A stretch of 25,991 nt of DNA, taken from NCBI GenBank assembly GCA_031363085.1, contig JANLTU010000134.1, positions 1-25,991 on the forward strand, given 5' to 3'. The stretch's first letter is position 1. Every line of letters starts with the position of its first letter. A program made the translations under genes and the position numbers. The stretch is from UBA6921 sp031363085 (GTDB taxonomy: Bacteria > Pseudomonadota > Gammaproteobacteria > SG8-11). The notes under the pieces were generated by a model. It made no database searches. It worked only from the letters and a program-made list of their open reading frames with translations, and had not been told where the DNA came from. Below are positions 17,087 to 23,320 of the stretch, piece after piece.

Positions 17087-18151
17087 ATGACGAAATACTG
17101 CGACCAATATGGATTCACCGCCGACGCCATCAAACGGCGTCTGGCCTTGCTGGGTCTCAACGCACATGACCACGCGCTGGGCGAGCAATTGCAACGCGCG
17201 GTGATTGTGCCGGAGCTTGCGCGGATCATCGCGACGTTCTACGCCGAGCTGTTGCAGCATCCGCAAATGCAGCAATTTCTCGACAACGATGCGCTGATCG
17301 AAAGCCTCAAGCGCACGCAAAAAAATTATCTGCTGAATCTCGGCGTGCGATTTGACACGCCGGAGTATTTCGATGAACGGCTGCGCGTGGGGCTGGCGCA
17401 TGCGCGCGTCGGCATTCCGCTGAGCTTGTATGTGTGTGCGTTTCGCATGCTGGCGCAAATTGTTCACGACGCCTTTCCGCCGCACATCATGCAAGACCAC
17501 GCAGCGCGCGAAAAACTGGCGGCGTTCGTGCGCAAGATCACTACGCTGGATATGTCGCTGGCAATTGAAACCTATCATTTGTCGCACATAAACCACCTGG
17601 AAAAATCGCTCGAAAACCTCAAGGCCGAGGAAGATCAATTGCGGCACCTCGCCAACACCGACGAGCTCACGGGGCTTGCCAATCGCGCTTACGTGCTGTC
17701 GGTGCTAACCGCCGCGCTTGCGCAAGCGCGCCGCGACGCCACGCCGCTGTGCGTGGTGATGGCCGATCTTGACCATTTCAAAAACATCAACGACACACAC
17801 GGACACCTAGTCGGTGACGGCGTGTTGCGCGAAGTGGCAGCGCGTTTGCGCGCAGCAGTGCGCGACGTCGACTTGGTCGGGCGCTATGGCGGCGAGGAAT
17901 TCATGGTGGTGTTCCACAAAACGCCGTTGACCACCGCACGGGAAGTTTCTGAACGGGTGCGCGCGCGTGTGGCGGGCACGCCGATCAAATTGCAGAACGT
18001 CGCCGTCCACATCACCATCAGCCTGGGTCTGGGGCAGGCATCGGTTGCAGACAGCGTGGACAGCCTCATAGAGCGCGCCGACCACGTGTTGTATCTGGCA
18101 AAAGAACAGGGACGCAACTGCGTGGTTGTCGCCGATCCCGTGAATCCATGA
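17087..18151 (+). CDS. Globin-coupled diguanylate cyclase (heme-based sensor)
   Basis: I chose the ATG at 17087 (354 residues). In-frame ATGs at 17003 and 17018 exist, but that stretch is rich in rare codons and overlaps a likely promoter. Residues about 8–160 resemble the globin-coupled sensor domain: KRTQKNYLLNLGVRFDTPEY, then VGLAHARVGIPLSLY with probable proximal heme ligand His105. A linking helix leads to a GGDEF domain with DELTGLANR (192–200), metal-binding ADLDHFKNIND, active site GGEEF (268–272), and the inhibitory I-site RDVD (259–262). It should make cyclic di-GMP from two GTP in response to oxygen or another gas, like E. coli DosC. The catalytic motif is intact. The heme call rests on motif similarity. 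Confidence 0.85.
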   Translation: MTKYCDQYGFTADAIKRRLALLGLNAHDHALGEQLQRAVIVPELARIIATFYAELLQHPQMQQFLDNDALIESLKRTQKNYLLNLGVRFDTPEYFDERLRVGLAHARVGIPLSLYVCAFRMLAQIVHDAFPPHIMQDHAAREKLAAFVRKITTLDMSLAIETYHLSHINHLEKSLENLKAEEDQLRHLANTDELTGLANRAYVLSVLTAALAQARRDATPLCVVMADLDHFKNINDTHGHLVGDGVLREVAARLRAAVRDVDLVGRYGGEEFMVVFHKTPLTTAREVSERVRARVAGTPIKLQNVAVHITISLGLGQASVADSVDSLIERADHVLYLAKEQGRNCVVVADPVNP

Positions 18152-18160
18152 GTTTGTTGC

Positions 18161-18226
18161 GTTCGCTAGCGAGTTGGCGGGGGAGCATGCTCCGGATACC
18201 ACGTCCGCCTGGACGGATCGTTAGGC
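18161..18226 (-). repeat. attC-like recombination site A (candidate cassette boundary)
   Basis: Read on the minus strand, the site begins GCCTAAC (18220–18226), the canonical attC outer core. An inner inverted repeat follows (CCGCC at 18205–18209 against GGCGG at 18176–18180) with extra unpaired bases, and a spacer centred on GGAGCATGCTCC. The plus-strand order of AGTTGGCGG and CCGCCTGGACGGATCGTTAGGC resembles class-1 type attC sites. The DUF1801 stop codon lies inside the core. The outer core on the left is degenerate. Confidence 0.5.
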
Positions 18227-18562
18227 ACTGCTGAGGCGTGCCGCCTGTTTCACCAGCTCAGTGATGTACTTCGGGTCTACGTCGGCTTCGGTTACGAACT
18301 TGATGTGGCGCATGTCTTTGCCCGTCCCGGTGAGTAGCCCGCGTGGGTCGTGCAGATGTGTGCCGCCCCAGACTTGCAGATTGACGTGATGCTGGTGCGA
18401 GACCAGGGAGCACACGTTCTTCTTTTCATGGTACGTCAGATTTCCCCACTTCAGACTTGCGGCGAGGGTCGGCACTGCTTTTGTGATCACGGTATCCAGC
18501 GTCTGTACGAGTGCATGCTGCTCTGCTGGGATTTTTTCCAAGAACTCATCGAGTTTTGACAT
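18221..18562 (-). CDS. DUF1801 domain-containing protein
   Basis: The 113-residue protein has a strong ribosome-binding site (GGAGGAGGA) before its ATG. Features of the DUF1801/YdhG family are the N-terminal MSKLDEFLEKIPAEQ helix, SLKWGNLTY, and the central strand segment VNLQVWGGTHLHDP followed by GTGKDMRHIKF. Members are small α/β proteins related in fold to frataxin-like (CyaY) proteins; no enzymatic role is established. DUF1801 genes are frequent as mobile cassette cargo. The TAA stop is embedded in attC-like site A, consistent with a cassette gene. No disruption is seen. Confidence 0.85.
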   Translation of the reverse strand: MSKLDEFLEKIPAEQHALVQTLDTVITKAVPTLAASLKWGNLTYHEKKNVCSLVSHQHHVNLQVWGGTHLHDPRGLLTGTGKDMRHIKFVTEADVDPKYITELVKQAARLSSA

Positions 18563-18708
18563 TGGATTCCTCCTCCATGTAAGCGCACGGCTTAAGCGCG
18601 ATATTTGCCGGGAAGTAGTTCGTCAACAGACACTGCTTGCTCGCCCGCAGTTCCTGGAATGATGACTTTTGCGCTCGGCGAGTAATCTGAAATAAGCTTT
18701 CGACTCTT

Positions 18709-19191
18709 TTAAGAGTCATGCCGCTTTTGCGCTTCCCGGCTAAGCAACATGTTAGCCGCTGCGAACGGCCAACGCTGGTAGAAGTAAGCAAGCACGAGCC
18801 ATACGGGAATGATAACTACAGTGCCTGTAACTACAATATCGGAAACCGTATGGTAGCCCTGGTAGAGCATTAAAAGCGCATAGGCAAGCAGCGAGACCAG
18901 CCAGAGCGTCGTCAACTTCGGTGCATTCGTCGCCAGAAAAACTACCAACACCAGGGCGACGGCCGTATGCGTGCTGTAATCGAGGCCGAAGCTCGACCAG
19001 AGCTTGAAGTGCTTGTCAAAAAACATAAGACCGTAGGCAACGGACAAGGCCGCAGTAAGCGTCAGCAGTCGTTGGCCGGCGAGCCGCCACTGCGATTTAA
19101 ACAGTGCGATCACGATGAAGGCGAGCGCGGCAAGCGCCAGCAGCGGTGTATAGAAATCCGCAATAGTGTCCAGCGTTGCGTAGCTTGGCAT
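18709..19191 (-). CDS. PAP2-like integral membrane protein
   Basis: The 160-residue protein has about five hydrophobic helices. DYSTHTAVALV resembles PAP2 motif 2 (the serine/histidine segment) and YQGYHTVSDIVVTG resembles motif 3 with its His and Asp. The lysine/arginine-rich motif 1 expected near the N-terminus is not clear, so it may be a reduced or inactive phosphatase, or use a divergent motif. PAP2 enzymes remove phosphate from lipids such as undecaprenyl pyrophosphate. The stop codon lies within a short inverted repeat (18702–18717). The start has no obvious ribosome-binding site. It sits between the attC-like site B and DUF1801, which may be its cassette partner. Confidence 0.65.
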   Translation of the reverse strand: MPSYATLDTIADFYTPLLALAALAFIVIALFKSQWRLAGQRLLTLTAALSVAYGLMFFDKHFKLWSSFGLDYSTHTAVALVLVVFLATNAPKLTTLWLVSLLAYALLMLYQGYHTVSDIVVTGTVVIIPVWLVLAYFYQRWPFAAANMLLSREAQKRHDS

Positions 19192-19195
19192 CGTA

Positions 19196-19257
19196 GTTAA
19201 CGGGTTTGTATTGCAGCCGAGGTCGTGAGTCAGGCTGAGCGTTGTGTAACGTTAGCC
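19196..19257 (-). repeat. attC-like recombination site B
   Basis: On the minus strand the site begins GGCTAAC (19251–19257), one base off the GCCTAAC core, and contains the VOC stop codon. Inner arms are GGCTG (19233–19237) and CAGCC (19214–19218), and the far end carries a CGTTAAC-like core. The overall length of about 60 bases fits a short attC. The match is weaker than at sites A and D. Confidence 0.35.
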
Positions 19258-19644
19258 GCCAATGGGAGAGCAAAGTTCAATCAGCGAGCCTTCTTTGGCC
19301 CGAACATAAGCGACAACCTGTCCCCAAGGTTTTTCAAGCGGGGGCTTGATCGCGATGGCGCCCGCCGCAATCGCCTTGGCGTAAGCGGATGCCACGTCGT
19401 CGGCGACAAACGCCAATTCGACCCCAAGTGGCTGGGCACGGGGATCGGTTTTCTGATACTTCCCATCGAGATTCAGGTCACCCATGGCATGCGTGGCGAA
19501 AGCAAGCACCGTTGCGCCGGTTTCCAATTCTCCGTACTGATTTGACTCGTGCAGAAAGCGCGTTTCAAAACCAAACGCCGCCTTGTAAAAGGCGAGCGCC
19601 TCAGTAACCGAGGAGACATAAACGATGGTGTAGCCGAATTTCAT
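19252..19644 (-). CDS. VOC family protein (glyoxalase/bleomycin-resistance fold)
   Basis: The 130-residue protein begins FGYTIVYVSSVTEALAFYKAAFGF, the standard βαβ opening of vicinal-oxygen-chelate proteins. It continues with FVADDVASAYAKAIAAGA and the closing strand GSLIELCSPIGG, whose glutamate is the usual metal ligand. The substrate cannot be told from sequence; family members include glyoxalases, dioxygenases and drug-binding resistance proteins. The start shares four bases with the stop of the TfoX-N gene (ATGA), so the two are translationally coupled. The stop lies within the attC-like site B. Confidence 0.85.
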   Translation of the reverse strand: MKFGYTIVYVSSVTEALAFYKAAFGFETRFLHESNQYGELETGATVLAFATHAMGDLNLDGKYQKTDPRAQPLGVELAFVADDVASAYAKAIAAGAIAIKPPLEKPWGQVVAYVRAKEGSLIELCSPIGG

Positions 19645-19982
19645 TTCTTTGCACCTTTGTTGGTGGTTTTTTTAGGCTTTGGTTCTGGAAGTTCGCTGCC
19701 GGTTACTCTGAAGAGCCGACTCATTAAATCTTGATCTTCAATATGCGCGCCGATCAAGAAGTGATTTTTGGCGCCGGGATAGGGCGGTGATTCAAGCACC
19801 GTGTGGAGCAGTGCGCGCCCGGCTTGCGTCGGCTTTACAAACAACTGATTGTCGCAGACAAGTGCAACGACTTTGGTTTCGAGGTAAAGCGCATATTCGC
19901 CGAACATTTTTTTGAACGATAGGCGCCCGGCGTCGCGTGCTTGTTCACAAACGTATCCCACAAACGCCAAATCGGATGCCAT
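19641..19982 (-). CDS. TfoX N-terminal domain protein
   Basis: I chose the ATG at 19982 (113 residues, MASDLAFVGYVCEQARDAG), preceded by GGGGAG. The longer frame runs into the neighbouring cupin gene. The segment LSFKKMFGEYALYLETKVVALVCDNQLFVKPT is the TfoX_N pattern. The C-terminal domain of the competence regulator TfoX/Sxy is absent and is replaced by a lysine-rich tail (PKPKKTTNKGAKK). Stand-alone TfoX_N proteins are common in bacteria and their role is not established, so a competence function should not be assumed. The gene starts 19 bases after the cupin stop and overlaps the VOC gene. Confidence 0.82.
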   Translation of the reverse strand: MASDLAFVGYVCEQARDAGRLSFKKMFGEYALYLETKVVALVCDNQLFVKPTQAGRALLHTVLESPPYPGAKNHFLIGAHIEDQDLMSRLFRVTGSELPEPKPKKTTNKGAKK

Positions 19983-20001
19983 AGTTTTTTCTCCCCGGAC
20001 T

Positions 20002-20334
20002 TCAGGCCGCCTCGGTTTGAGTGCCGGGTTGGGCGCTAAACCAGAATTCGATTTCCGAGGTTTCTTTTTCAAAGCGTGCCGCATGCATCACGCCTGCCGT
20101 AACGTGATACCACATTCCTGGGCCGTAGCGCGCTTCTTCGCCGTTAAGCATCAAGATCAGCTCCCCTTGTGTAATAACGCCCACGTTTTCGGTGGCGTGG
20201 CGATGCGCTGGGATGGTGGTGCCGGCGGGGTAGGACGCAAACAAAACATCACAGTTTTTCGCCGCTAATTTGAACGCCTCAAAAGGCCCTTCGAATTTTG
20301 GAAGGTCGCGGAGCATGCTTGGAAAATGCGACAT
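20002..20334 (-). CDS. Small cupin-domain protein
   Basis: The 110-residue protein has AGGA six bases before its ATG. Cupin motif 1 is visible as PAHRHATENVGVITQGELIL (two histidines and a glutamate for a metal). Motif 2 is degenerate around GMWYHVTAGVMHAARF, which still has histidines in place. The single-domain cupin fold does not specify substrate. The gene lies between the P-loop kinase and TfoX-N genes with short gaps, within a four-gene minus-strand unit that has attC-like sites at both ends. Confidence 0.8.
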   Translation of the reverse strand: MSHFPSMLRDLPKFEGPFEAFKLAAKNCDVLFASYPAGTTIPAHRHATENVGVITQGELILMLNGEEARYGPGMWYHVTAGVMHAARFEKETSEIEFWFSAQPGTQTEAA

Positions 20335-20376
20335 GGGTGTTCCTATTTTTTATGCACAGCGCCGGTGCGGTTGGAG

Positions 20377-20865
20377 TCAGCTTTTAACAATTTCGGCGCC
20401 GGCCAACTCTTGCTGCGTGGGTACTTCAAACATTTTTTCCACAAAATCAAACATGCTGTCATTGACATCAAAGGCATACGTTGCCCCCTTCTGCTGGTTT
20501 CTATTTCTAACGCGGGTTCTGCGCACCTCAATGTCTGCGTCCAGGTAATGCAAGGTGTAAGGAAACTGGGCTGTTTCAGCTAGTTTTCTTTGTTTTTCTC
20601 GCAGCTCTTTGGTGCTCATGCTGATTTCAAGAACCACTTCTTTTCCTTGCGCGAGGAGCTGGCGGGCGGTGCTCCATATTTGTGCTTCGCAGCGGTGGAC
20701 GCGTGCCATCGCCCACTCAAACGTCAGTTCACCCGGAATATCCGGGAAGAACAAAGCGCTCATCCATTCATCGACGGAGAATCGAATTGCATTTCGATTG
20801 GCCGCCAATTGACGTGCGTAGCTTGTTTTACCGGCTCCGGTTGGACCAAAAACAAAATGAATCAT
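20377..20865 (-). CDS. Small P-loop kinase (AAA_33 type, zeta-toxin/chloramphenicol-phosphotransferase-like)
   Basis: The 162-residue protein starts MIHFVFGPTGAGKTSYARQLA with Walker A GPTGAGKT. It follows with FSVDEWMSALFF, where the aspartate is the usual Walker-B-like or catalytic acid of small P-loop kinases, and a lid region with several arginines (RRTRVRNRNQQKG). Relatives phosphorylate nucleosides, polynucleotide ends, antibiotics or UDP-sugars. The sequence does not show which, and no antitoxin is next to it, so a toxin role is not supported. It is the first gene of the four-gene unit bounded by attC-like sites C and B. Confidence 0.78.
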   Translation of the reverse strand: MIHFVFGPTGAGKTSYARQLAANRNAIRFSVDEWMSALFFPDIPGELTFEWAMARVHRCEAQIWSTARQLLAQGKEVVLEISMSTKELREKQRKLAETAQFPYTLHYLDADIEVRRTRVRNRNQQKGATYAFDVNDSMFDFVEKMFEVPTQQELAGAEIVKS

Positions 20866-20883
20866 GCATGGAACCTGTGTTTT

Positions 20884-20950
20884 GTTAGCGCTTCGTAAAG
20901 CTTAAGCGGGCACTGCTTATGATACATCCCGCTTGACCGTAAGGTTAGAG
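20884..20950 (-). repeat. attC-like recombination site C
   Basis: Perfect 7-base inner arms, AAGCGGG (20904–20910) and CCCGCTT (20928–20934), flank a 17-base spacer. The plus-strand right end carries GTTAGAG (20944–20950), matching the GTTRRRY core. The left end (GTTAGCGCTT) aligns with the position of the other core but is degenerate. The TTAAGCGGG … CCCGCTTGA pattern is shared with site D. Confidence 0.5.
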
Positions 20951-21114
20951 CGTTTTTCCAAAAGTTCAATTTTATTGATTCTGTTCCCAGACAGCAGATG
21001 TGCTTCATGAGTCCAGCCAGACGCGCCTAATTCCGGGCGATACGCCTTGTTGACGAGTGCGGCGATGGCTTCGGCCTCCGGGTTGCTGGCGATGTGAAAA
21101 GTGTCGATGTTCAT
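20917..21114 (-). pseudogene. Truncated GNAT family acetyltransferase
   Basis: This 65-residue frame begins with a clear GNAT N-terminus (EAEAIAALVNKAYRPELGASGWTHEAHLLSGNRI), but full acetyltransferases are about 140–170 residues and need the acetyl-CoA loop, which is absent. After SGNRI the frame runs into attC-like site C, so the last residues are just read-through of the recombination site. The simplest reading is a cassette gene cut short by a recombination or deletion. Activity is not expected. Confidence 0.65.
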
Positions 21115-21124
21115 ATAGCGGGTT

Positions 21125-21216
21125 GCGGCCTGATATTTGAGTTAAGCGGCATGCACTGAAGAAGATAGCAGGAAATATGCTACGCCCGTTATGTCCGCTT
21201 GGGCGAATAGTTAGGC
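21125..21216 (-). repeat. attC-like recombination site D
   Basis: The right outer core is GTTAGGC (21210–21216, plus strand) and the left arm reads TTTGAGTTAAGCGGC, very close to the usual attC left arm. Inner arms AAGCGG (21144–21149) and CCGCTT (21195–21200) pair across a 45-base spacer. The left outer core is degenerate. It could be the attC of the cupin gene to the right or the array's entry site. Confidence 0.5.
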
Positions 21217-21227
21217 CGGATGAAATT

Positions 21228-21247
21228 GGGGCCGCGTGAGCGGCCCC
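21228..21247. other. Perfect 8-base hairpin
   Basis: GGGGCCGC and GCGGCCCC flank a four-base loop. No T-tract follows on either strand, so it is not a standard terminator. It lies between attC-like site D and the cupin terminator. Confidence 0.5.
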
Positions 21248-21276
21248 AGGTAGCCGCCATGCACGGCTCACTCACT

Positions 21277-21296
21277 AAAACCCCGGCTTTGCCGGG
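21277..21296 (-). terminator. Rho-independent terminator of the secreted cupin gene
   Basis: On the minus strand, CCCGGC-AAAG-CCGGGG is followed by TTTT, directly after the cupin stop codon. This is a textbook intrinsic terminator and separates the cupin transcript from the cassette-like genes beyond it. Confidence 0.8.
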
Positions 21297-21302
21297 AGCG
21301 AC

Positions 21303-21755
21303 TTACTCTGCATCGGTATGGCCGGTGGCGATGTAATCAAACTTTGCTGGTTGTGTGATAAACACGATGCATTCGTTAGCCGACAAACATTTGGTCACAT
21401 GCTTGGCTTGCCCCTTTTGAAACCAATATGAGCCGGGTGCGAGCGGCACATTCGGCTCTTCCACCGTCTCGGCGTTGGCAATAACTCCGGAAATCACTAC
21501 CGCATAGTAATCGGCACTGTGAGTGTGCAGTGAGCTGACGAATCCCGCCGGCAATTTCACAAACGTGCTGTGCGCGCCCTTACTTGGATCACCGAAGGCG
21601 GGGGAGATTTTCAACGCACCCACGCCGGAATCGAAGTATTTCAAGCTGGTCACCGGCAGGTTGATCGAGGTGTCTGCGGCATAGCCTCCCTGGGTAAAGG
21701 CACTGGCCAGCAAGGACGCAGCAACGAGTAGTGGTTTCATCTGTTTCGGGTACAT
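21303..21755 (-). CDS. Secreted cupin protein, DUF4437-like
   Basis: The 150-residue protein starts at the ATG at 21755, preceded by GGAG six bases away. A start at 21740 (MKPLLVAAS) is also possible. Residues up to about 27 form a signal peptide (LLVAASLLASAFTQGGYAA). The cupin core has motif 1 (GFVSSLHTHSADYYAVVISG) and the barrel end PGSYWFQKGQAKHVTKCLSAN, so it is probably exported to the periplasm. It is divergent from the ABATE/CGNR regulator gene, with an operator-like palindrome between them. A perfect 14-base tandem duplication lies in its leader. Substrate is unknown. Confidence 0.8.
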   Translation of the reverse strand: MYPKQMKPLLVAASLLASAFTQGGYAADTSINLPVTSLKYFDSGVGALKISPAFGDPSKGAHSTFVKLPAGFVSSLHTHSADYYAVVISGVIANAETVEEPNVPLAPGSYWFQKGQAKHVTKCLSANECIVFITQPAKFDYIATGHTDAE

Positions 21756-21770
21756 GGTTGACTCCATTGG

Positions 21771-21798
21771 GTTGTGGATAAGGCGTTGTGGATAAGGC
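21771..21798. repeat. Perfect 14-base tandem duplication in the cupin leader
   Basis: GTTGTGGATAAGGC occurs twice head to tail at 21771–21784 and 21785–21798, just upstream of the cupin ribosome-binding site. It may be a recent slippage event affecting the untranslated leader. Confidence 0.9.
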
Positions 21799-21819
21799 AA
21801 TGTTCATGGCTTGTTTTTA

Positions 21820-21852
21820 CGTAACTATTAAATTTACATATTAATAGTTACG
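21820..21852. promoter_or_regulatory. Operator-like perfect inverted repeat between cupin and CGNR regulator genes
   Basis: Twelve-base arms CGTAACTATTAA (21820–21831) and its exact complement (21841–21852) flank nine bases. The arm centres are 21 bases apart, about two helical turns. A third half-site, GTTACTGTTAA, lies at 21888–21898 in direct orientation. The location between divergent genes, one of them a regulator, makes an operator likely. Confidence 0.65.
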
Positions 21853-21866
21853 CATGCCCGGGGCAC

Positions 21867-21895
21867 TTGTCAACGGTGATTTTACTGGTTACTGT
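21867..21895 (+). promoter_or_regulatory. Possible promoter of the CGNR regulator gene
   Basis: TTGTCA (five of six −35 bases) is followed after 17 bases by TACTGT (three of six −10 bases). The −10 region overlaps the third operator half-site, so binding there could cause autorepression. Confidence 0.3.
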
Positions 21896-21972
21896 TAAAT
21901 AACAACCCTGCTGCTGCCAACACGATGTGAACGTGACAAACACTCGCAGCGCCAACACTCGGAAATCGCTGT

Positions 21973-22590
21973 ATGAAATTGCAAGCATTCTTTCTCGGCG
22001 ATGATCCCGCCATGGATTTCCTCAATACCATCGCCACGCCACAAGATTCGCCGGTCGAATTTATTGGCGATGGACGCGCCTACGTGGGCTGGCTGGTGGC
22101 GGCGAAACTGTTACGAGATGCGGAGGCAGCTCAGATATACACGACGTTCAGCGTCCAGCAACTGGACGACGTGGCACGCGAGGCGAGGTTGTTGCGCGAA
22201 TGGTTTCGTGAGCAATTGGGTATGGCGACGTTACACGCGGTGGCACCGTCCACGCGTTCGCCGCAGGAATGGTTGCAGCGTCTCAATAGCCTCTTGGTGG
22301 CGCAAAGCGCGTACAAATGCCTGGTGCCCGGCAGCGAGGGATGGACGCTGGTGGAGTGTCAACGCTATGAGCAGCGCGATCAGTTACTGACCCCGGTGGC
22401 TGAGGTCATTTCTCGGATTTTTATCGAGCCAGACCTCGCCTTGATCAAGCGCTGCGCCAACCCCGAGTGTACGCTTTGGTTTCGTGATCGCAGCAAGGCC
22501 CACAGCCGCATGTATTGTAGTCCGGCGCTGTGTGGTAATCGCGCCAAGGTCGCCGCGTATCGAACTCGCCAGAAGAAATCTCGTCAATAG
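21973..22590 (+). CDS. ABATE-domain/CGNR zinc-finger regulator
   Basis: The 205-residue protein begins with the ABATE (DUF1470) domain pattern FFLGDDPAMDFLNTIATP and ends with a CGNR zinc finger: CANPECTLWFRDRSKAHSRM, then YCSPALCGNRAKVAAYR. Four cysteines and the CGNR motif are intact. CGNR proteins are thought to bind DNA and act as stress-linked transcription regulators. The gene is divergent from the secreted cupin across a 217-base gap that contains an inverted repeat with a third half-site, so the cupin is its most likely target. A GGAAA ribosome-binding site precedes the ATG. Confidence 0.85.
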   Translation: MKLQAFFLGDDPAMDFLNTIATPQDSPVEFIGDGRAYVGWLVAAKLLRDAEAAQIYTTFSVQQLDDVAREARLLREWFREQLGMATLHAVAPSTRSPQEWLQRLNSLLVAQSAYKCLVPGSEGWTLVECQRYEQRDQLLTPVAEVISRIFIEPDLALIKRCANPECTLWFRDRSKAHSRMYCSPALCGNRAKVAAYRTRQKKSRQ

Positions 22591-22817
22591 CCGGAGGCGG
22601 TAGCGTCATGGATGATGCCACCTGCCGGGCTATGCACCAGCAGCCAGGATGGTCGCGCTCCGACACGGGCGCCAGCGCTCGACAATACCGCATTGCGAAC
22701 CTCAAACAGCAAACCTGAATCCACCAGCTATACTGAAATTCTCGCAGTCGCTGGAATAAATGCGAGGCTTGCGCAGAGGACAAAAACAGCAGTGGGGCGG
22801 TTTTATAGTTGCGATGA

Positions 22818-23126
22818 TCGCGGCTATTCGCCGATCTGGTGATCGCCGACCTGACCCTCGACAATCCCAACGTCTGGTACCAACTGGGTGTGCGCCATGC
22901 GCTGCGGGCACGCGGCGTCGTGCTCATCAGCGCTGGGCAGGTTACCACCGCCTTAACCTCTGGCTGCTCTACACCGCGCTGGCCTGCGGCGTCGACAAAG
23001 TGCGCTTCATCTGCCTGTGGAACGGCGAGGACGGCGATGGCCAAGGCGGAACCGCGCATGTGTACAACGAAGTGAAACGCAGAACGGGGGCGGGTGACGT
23101 GGTTAGACACGCGAGAGCTTTATTGA
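22818..23126 (+). pseudogene. Decayed gene, remnant of a TIR/caspase-associated protein
   Basis: Three pieces of a conserved-looking protein lie in three reading frames. The first (22818 to about 22937) reads RLFADLVIADLTLDNPNVW…YQLGVRHALRARGVVLI. The second (about 22941–23090) contains RLNLWLLYTALACGVDKVR and FICLWNGEDGDG and ends in YNEVKRRTG. The third (23094–23126) reads VTWLDTRELY and a stop. From memory, the first piece resembles the N-terminal effector segment of proteins encoded beside TIR and caspase genes. A large internal part is missing, and a frameshift lies in a G-rich run near 23086–23094. No functional protein is expected. Confidence 0.55.
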
Positions 23127-23150
23127 TGCGGCACGCAGAAGCCACAACAC

Positions 23151-23206
23151 CGTTCGGGCTGAGCCTGTCGAAGCCCGCCCGCCCTGCGACACGCTCAGGG
23201 CGAACG
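23151..23206. repeat. REP/MITE-like imperfect palindrome
   Basis: CGTTCGGGCTGAGCCTGTCG (23151–23170) pairs with the sequence at 23187–23206 with three mismatches. The form, GTTCG…CTGAG…TGTCG arms, is a common dispersed repeat in proteobacterial genomes. It lies between the decayed gene and the TIR gene. Confidence 0.65.
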
Positions 23207-23245
23207 CAGTTCGAATTTCACCTCGCCGTGTGCAAGAGTAGGTTG

Positions 23246-23282
23246 GTGGGCGCGGCTTGCCGCCGCCCCCACTACGATTTTT
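23246..23282 (+). terminator. Possible intrinsic terminator upstream of the TIR gene
   Basis: GTGGGCGCGGC (23246–23256) pairs with GCCGCCCCCAC (23262–23272) with one mismatch. TTTTT follows at 23278–23282. It would stop transcription coming from the decayed gene before the TIR gene. Confidence 0.45.
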
Positions 23283-23320
23283 GACACGGGCAATGAAAGT
23301 GAGTCGAGCTTGACAAGCAC

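Noticed and set aside
18585..18660. Fifth attC-like palindrome between DUF1801 and the PAP2-like gene
   Set aside because: A TTAAGCGCG arm and a GCTTGCTCG arm are seen, but no outer core site is recognisable, so the resemblance is too weak.
22760..23284. 174-residue open frame upstream of the TIR gene
   Set aside because: Only its middle section matches the decayed gene. The start and end are out-of-frame DNA and a REP-like palindrome, so it is not a real gene.
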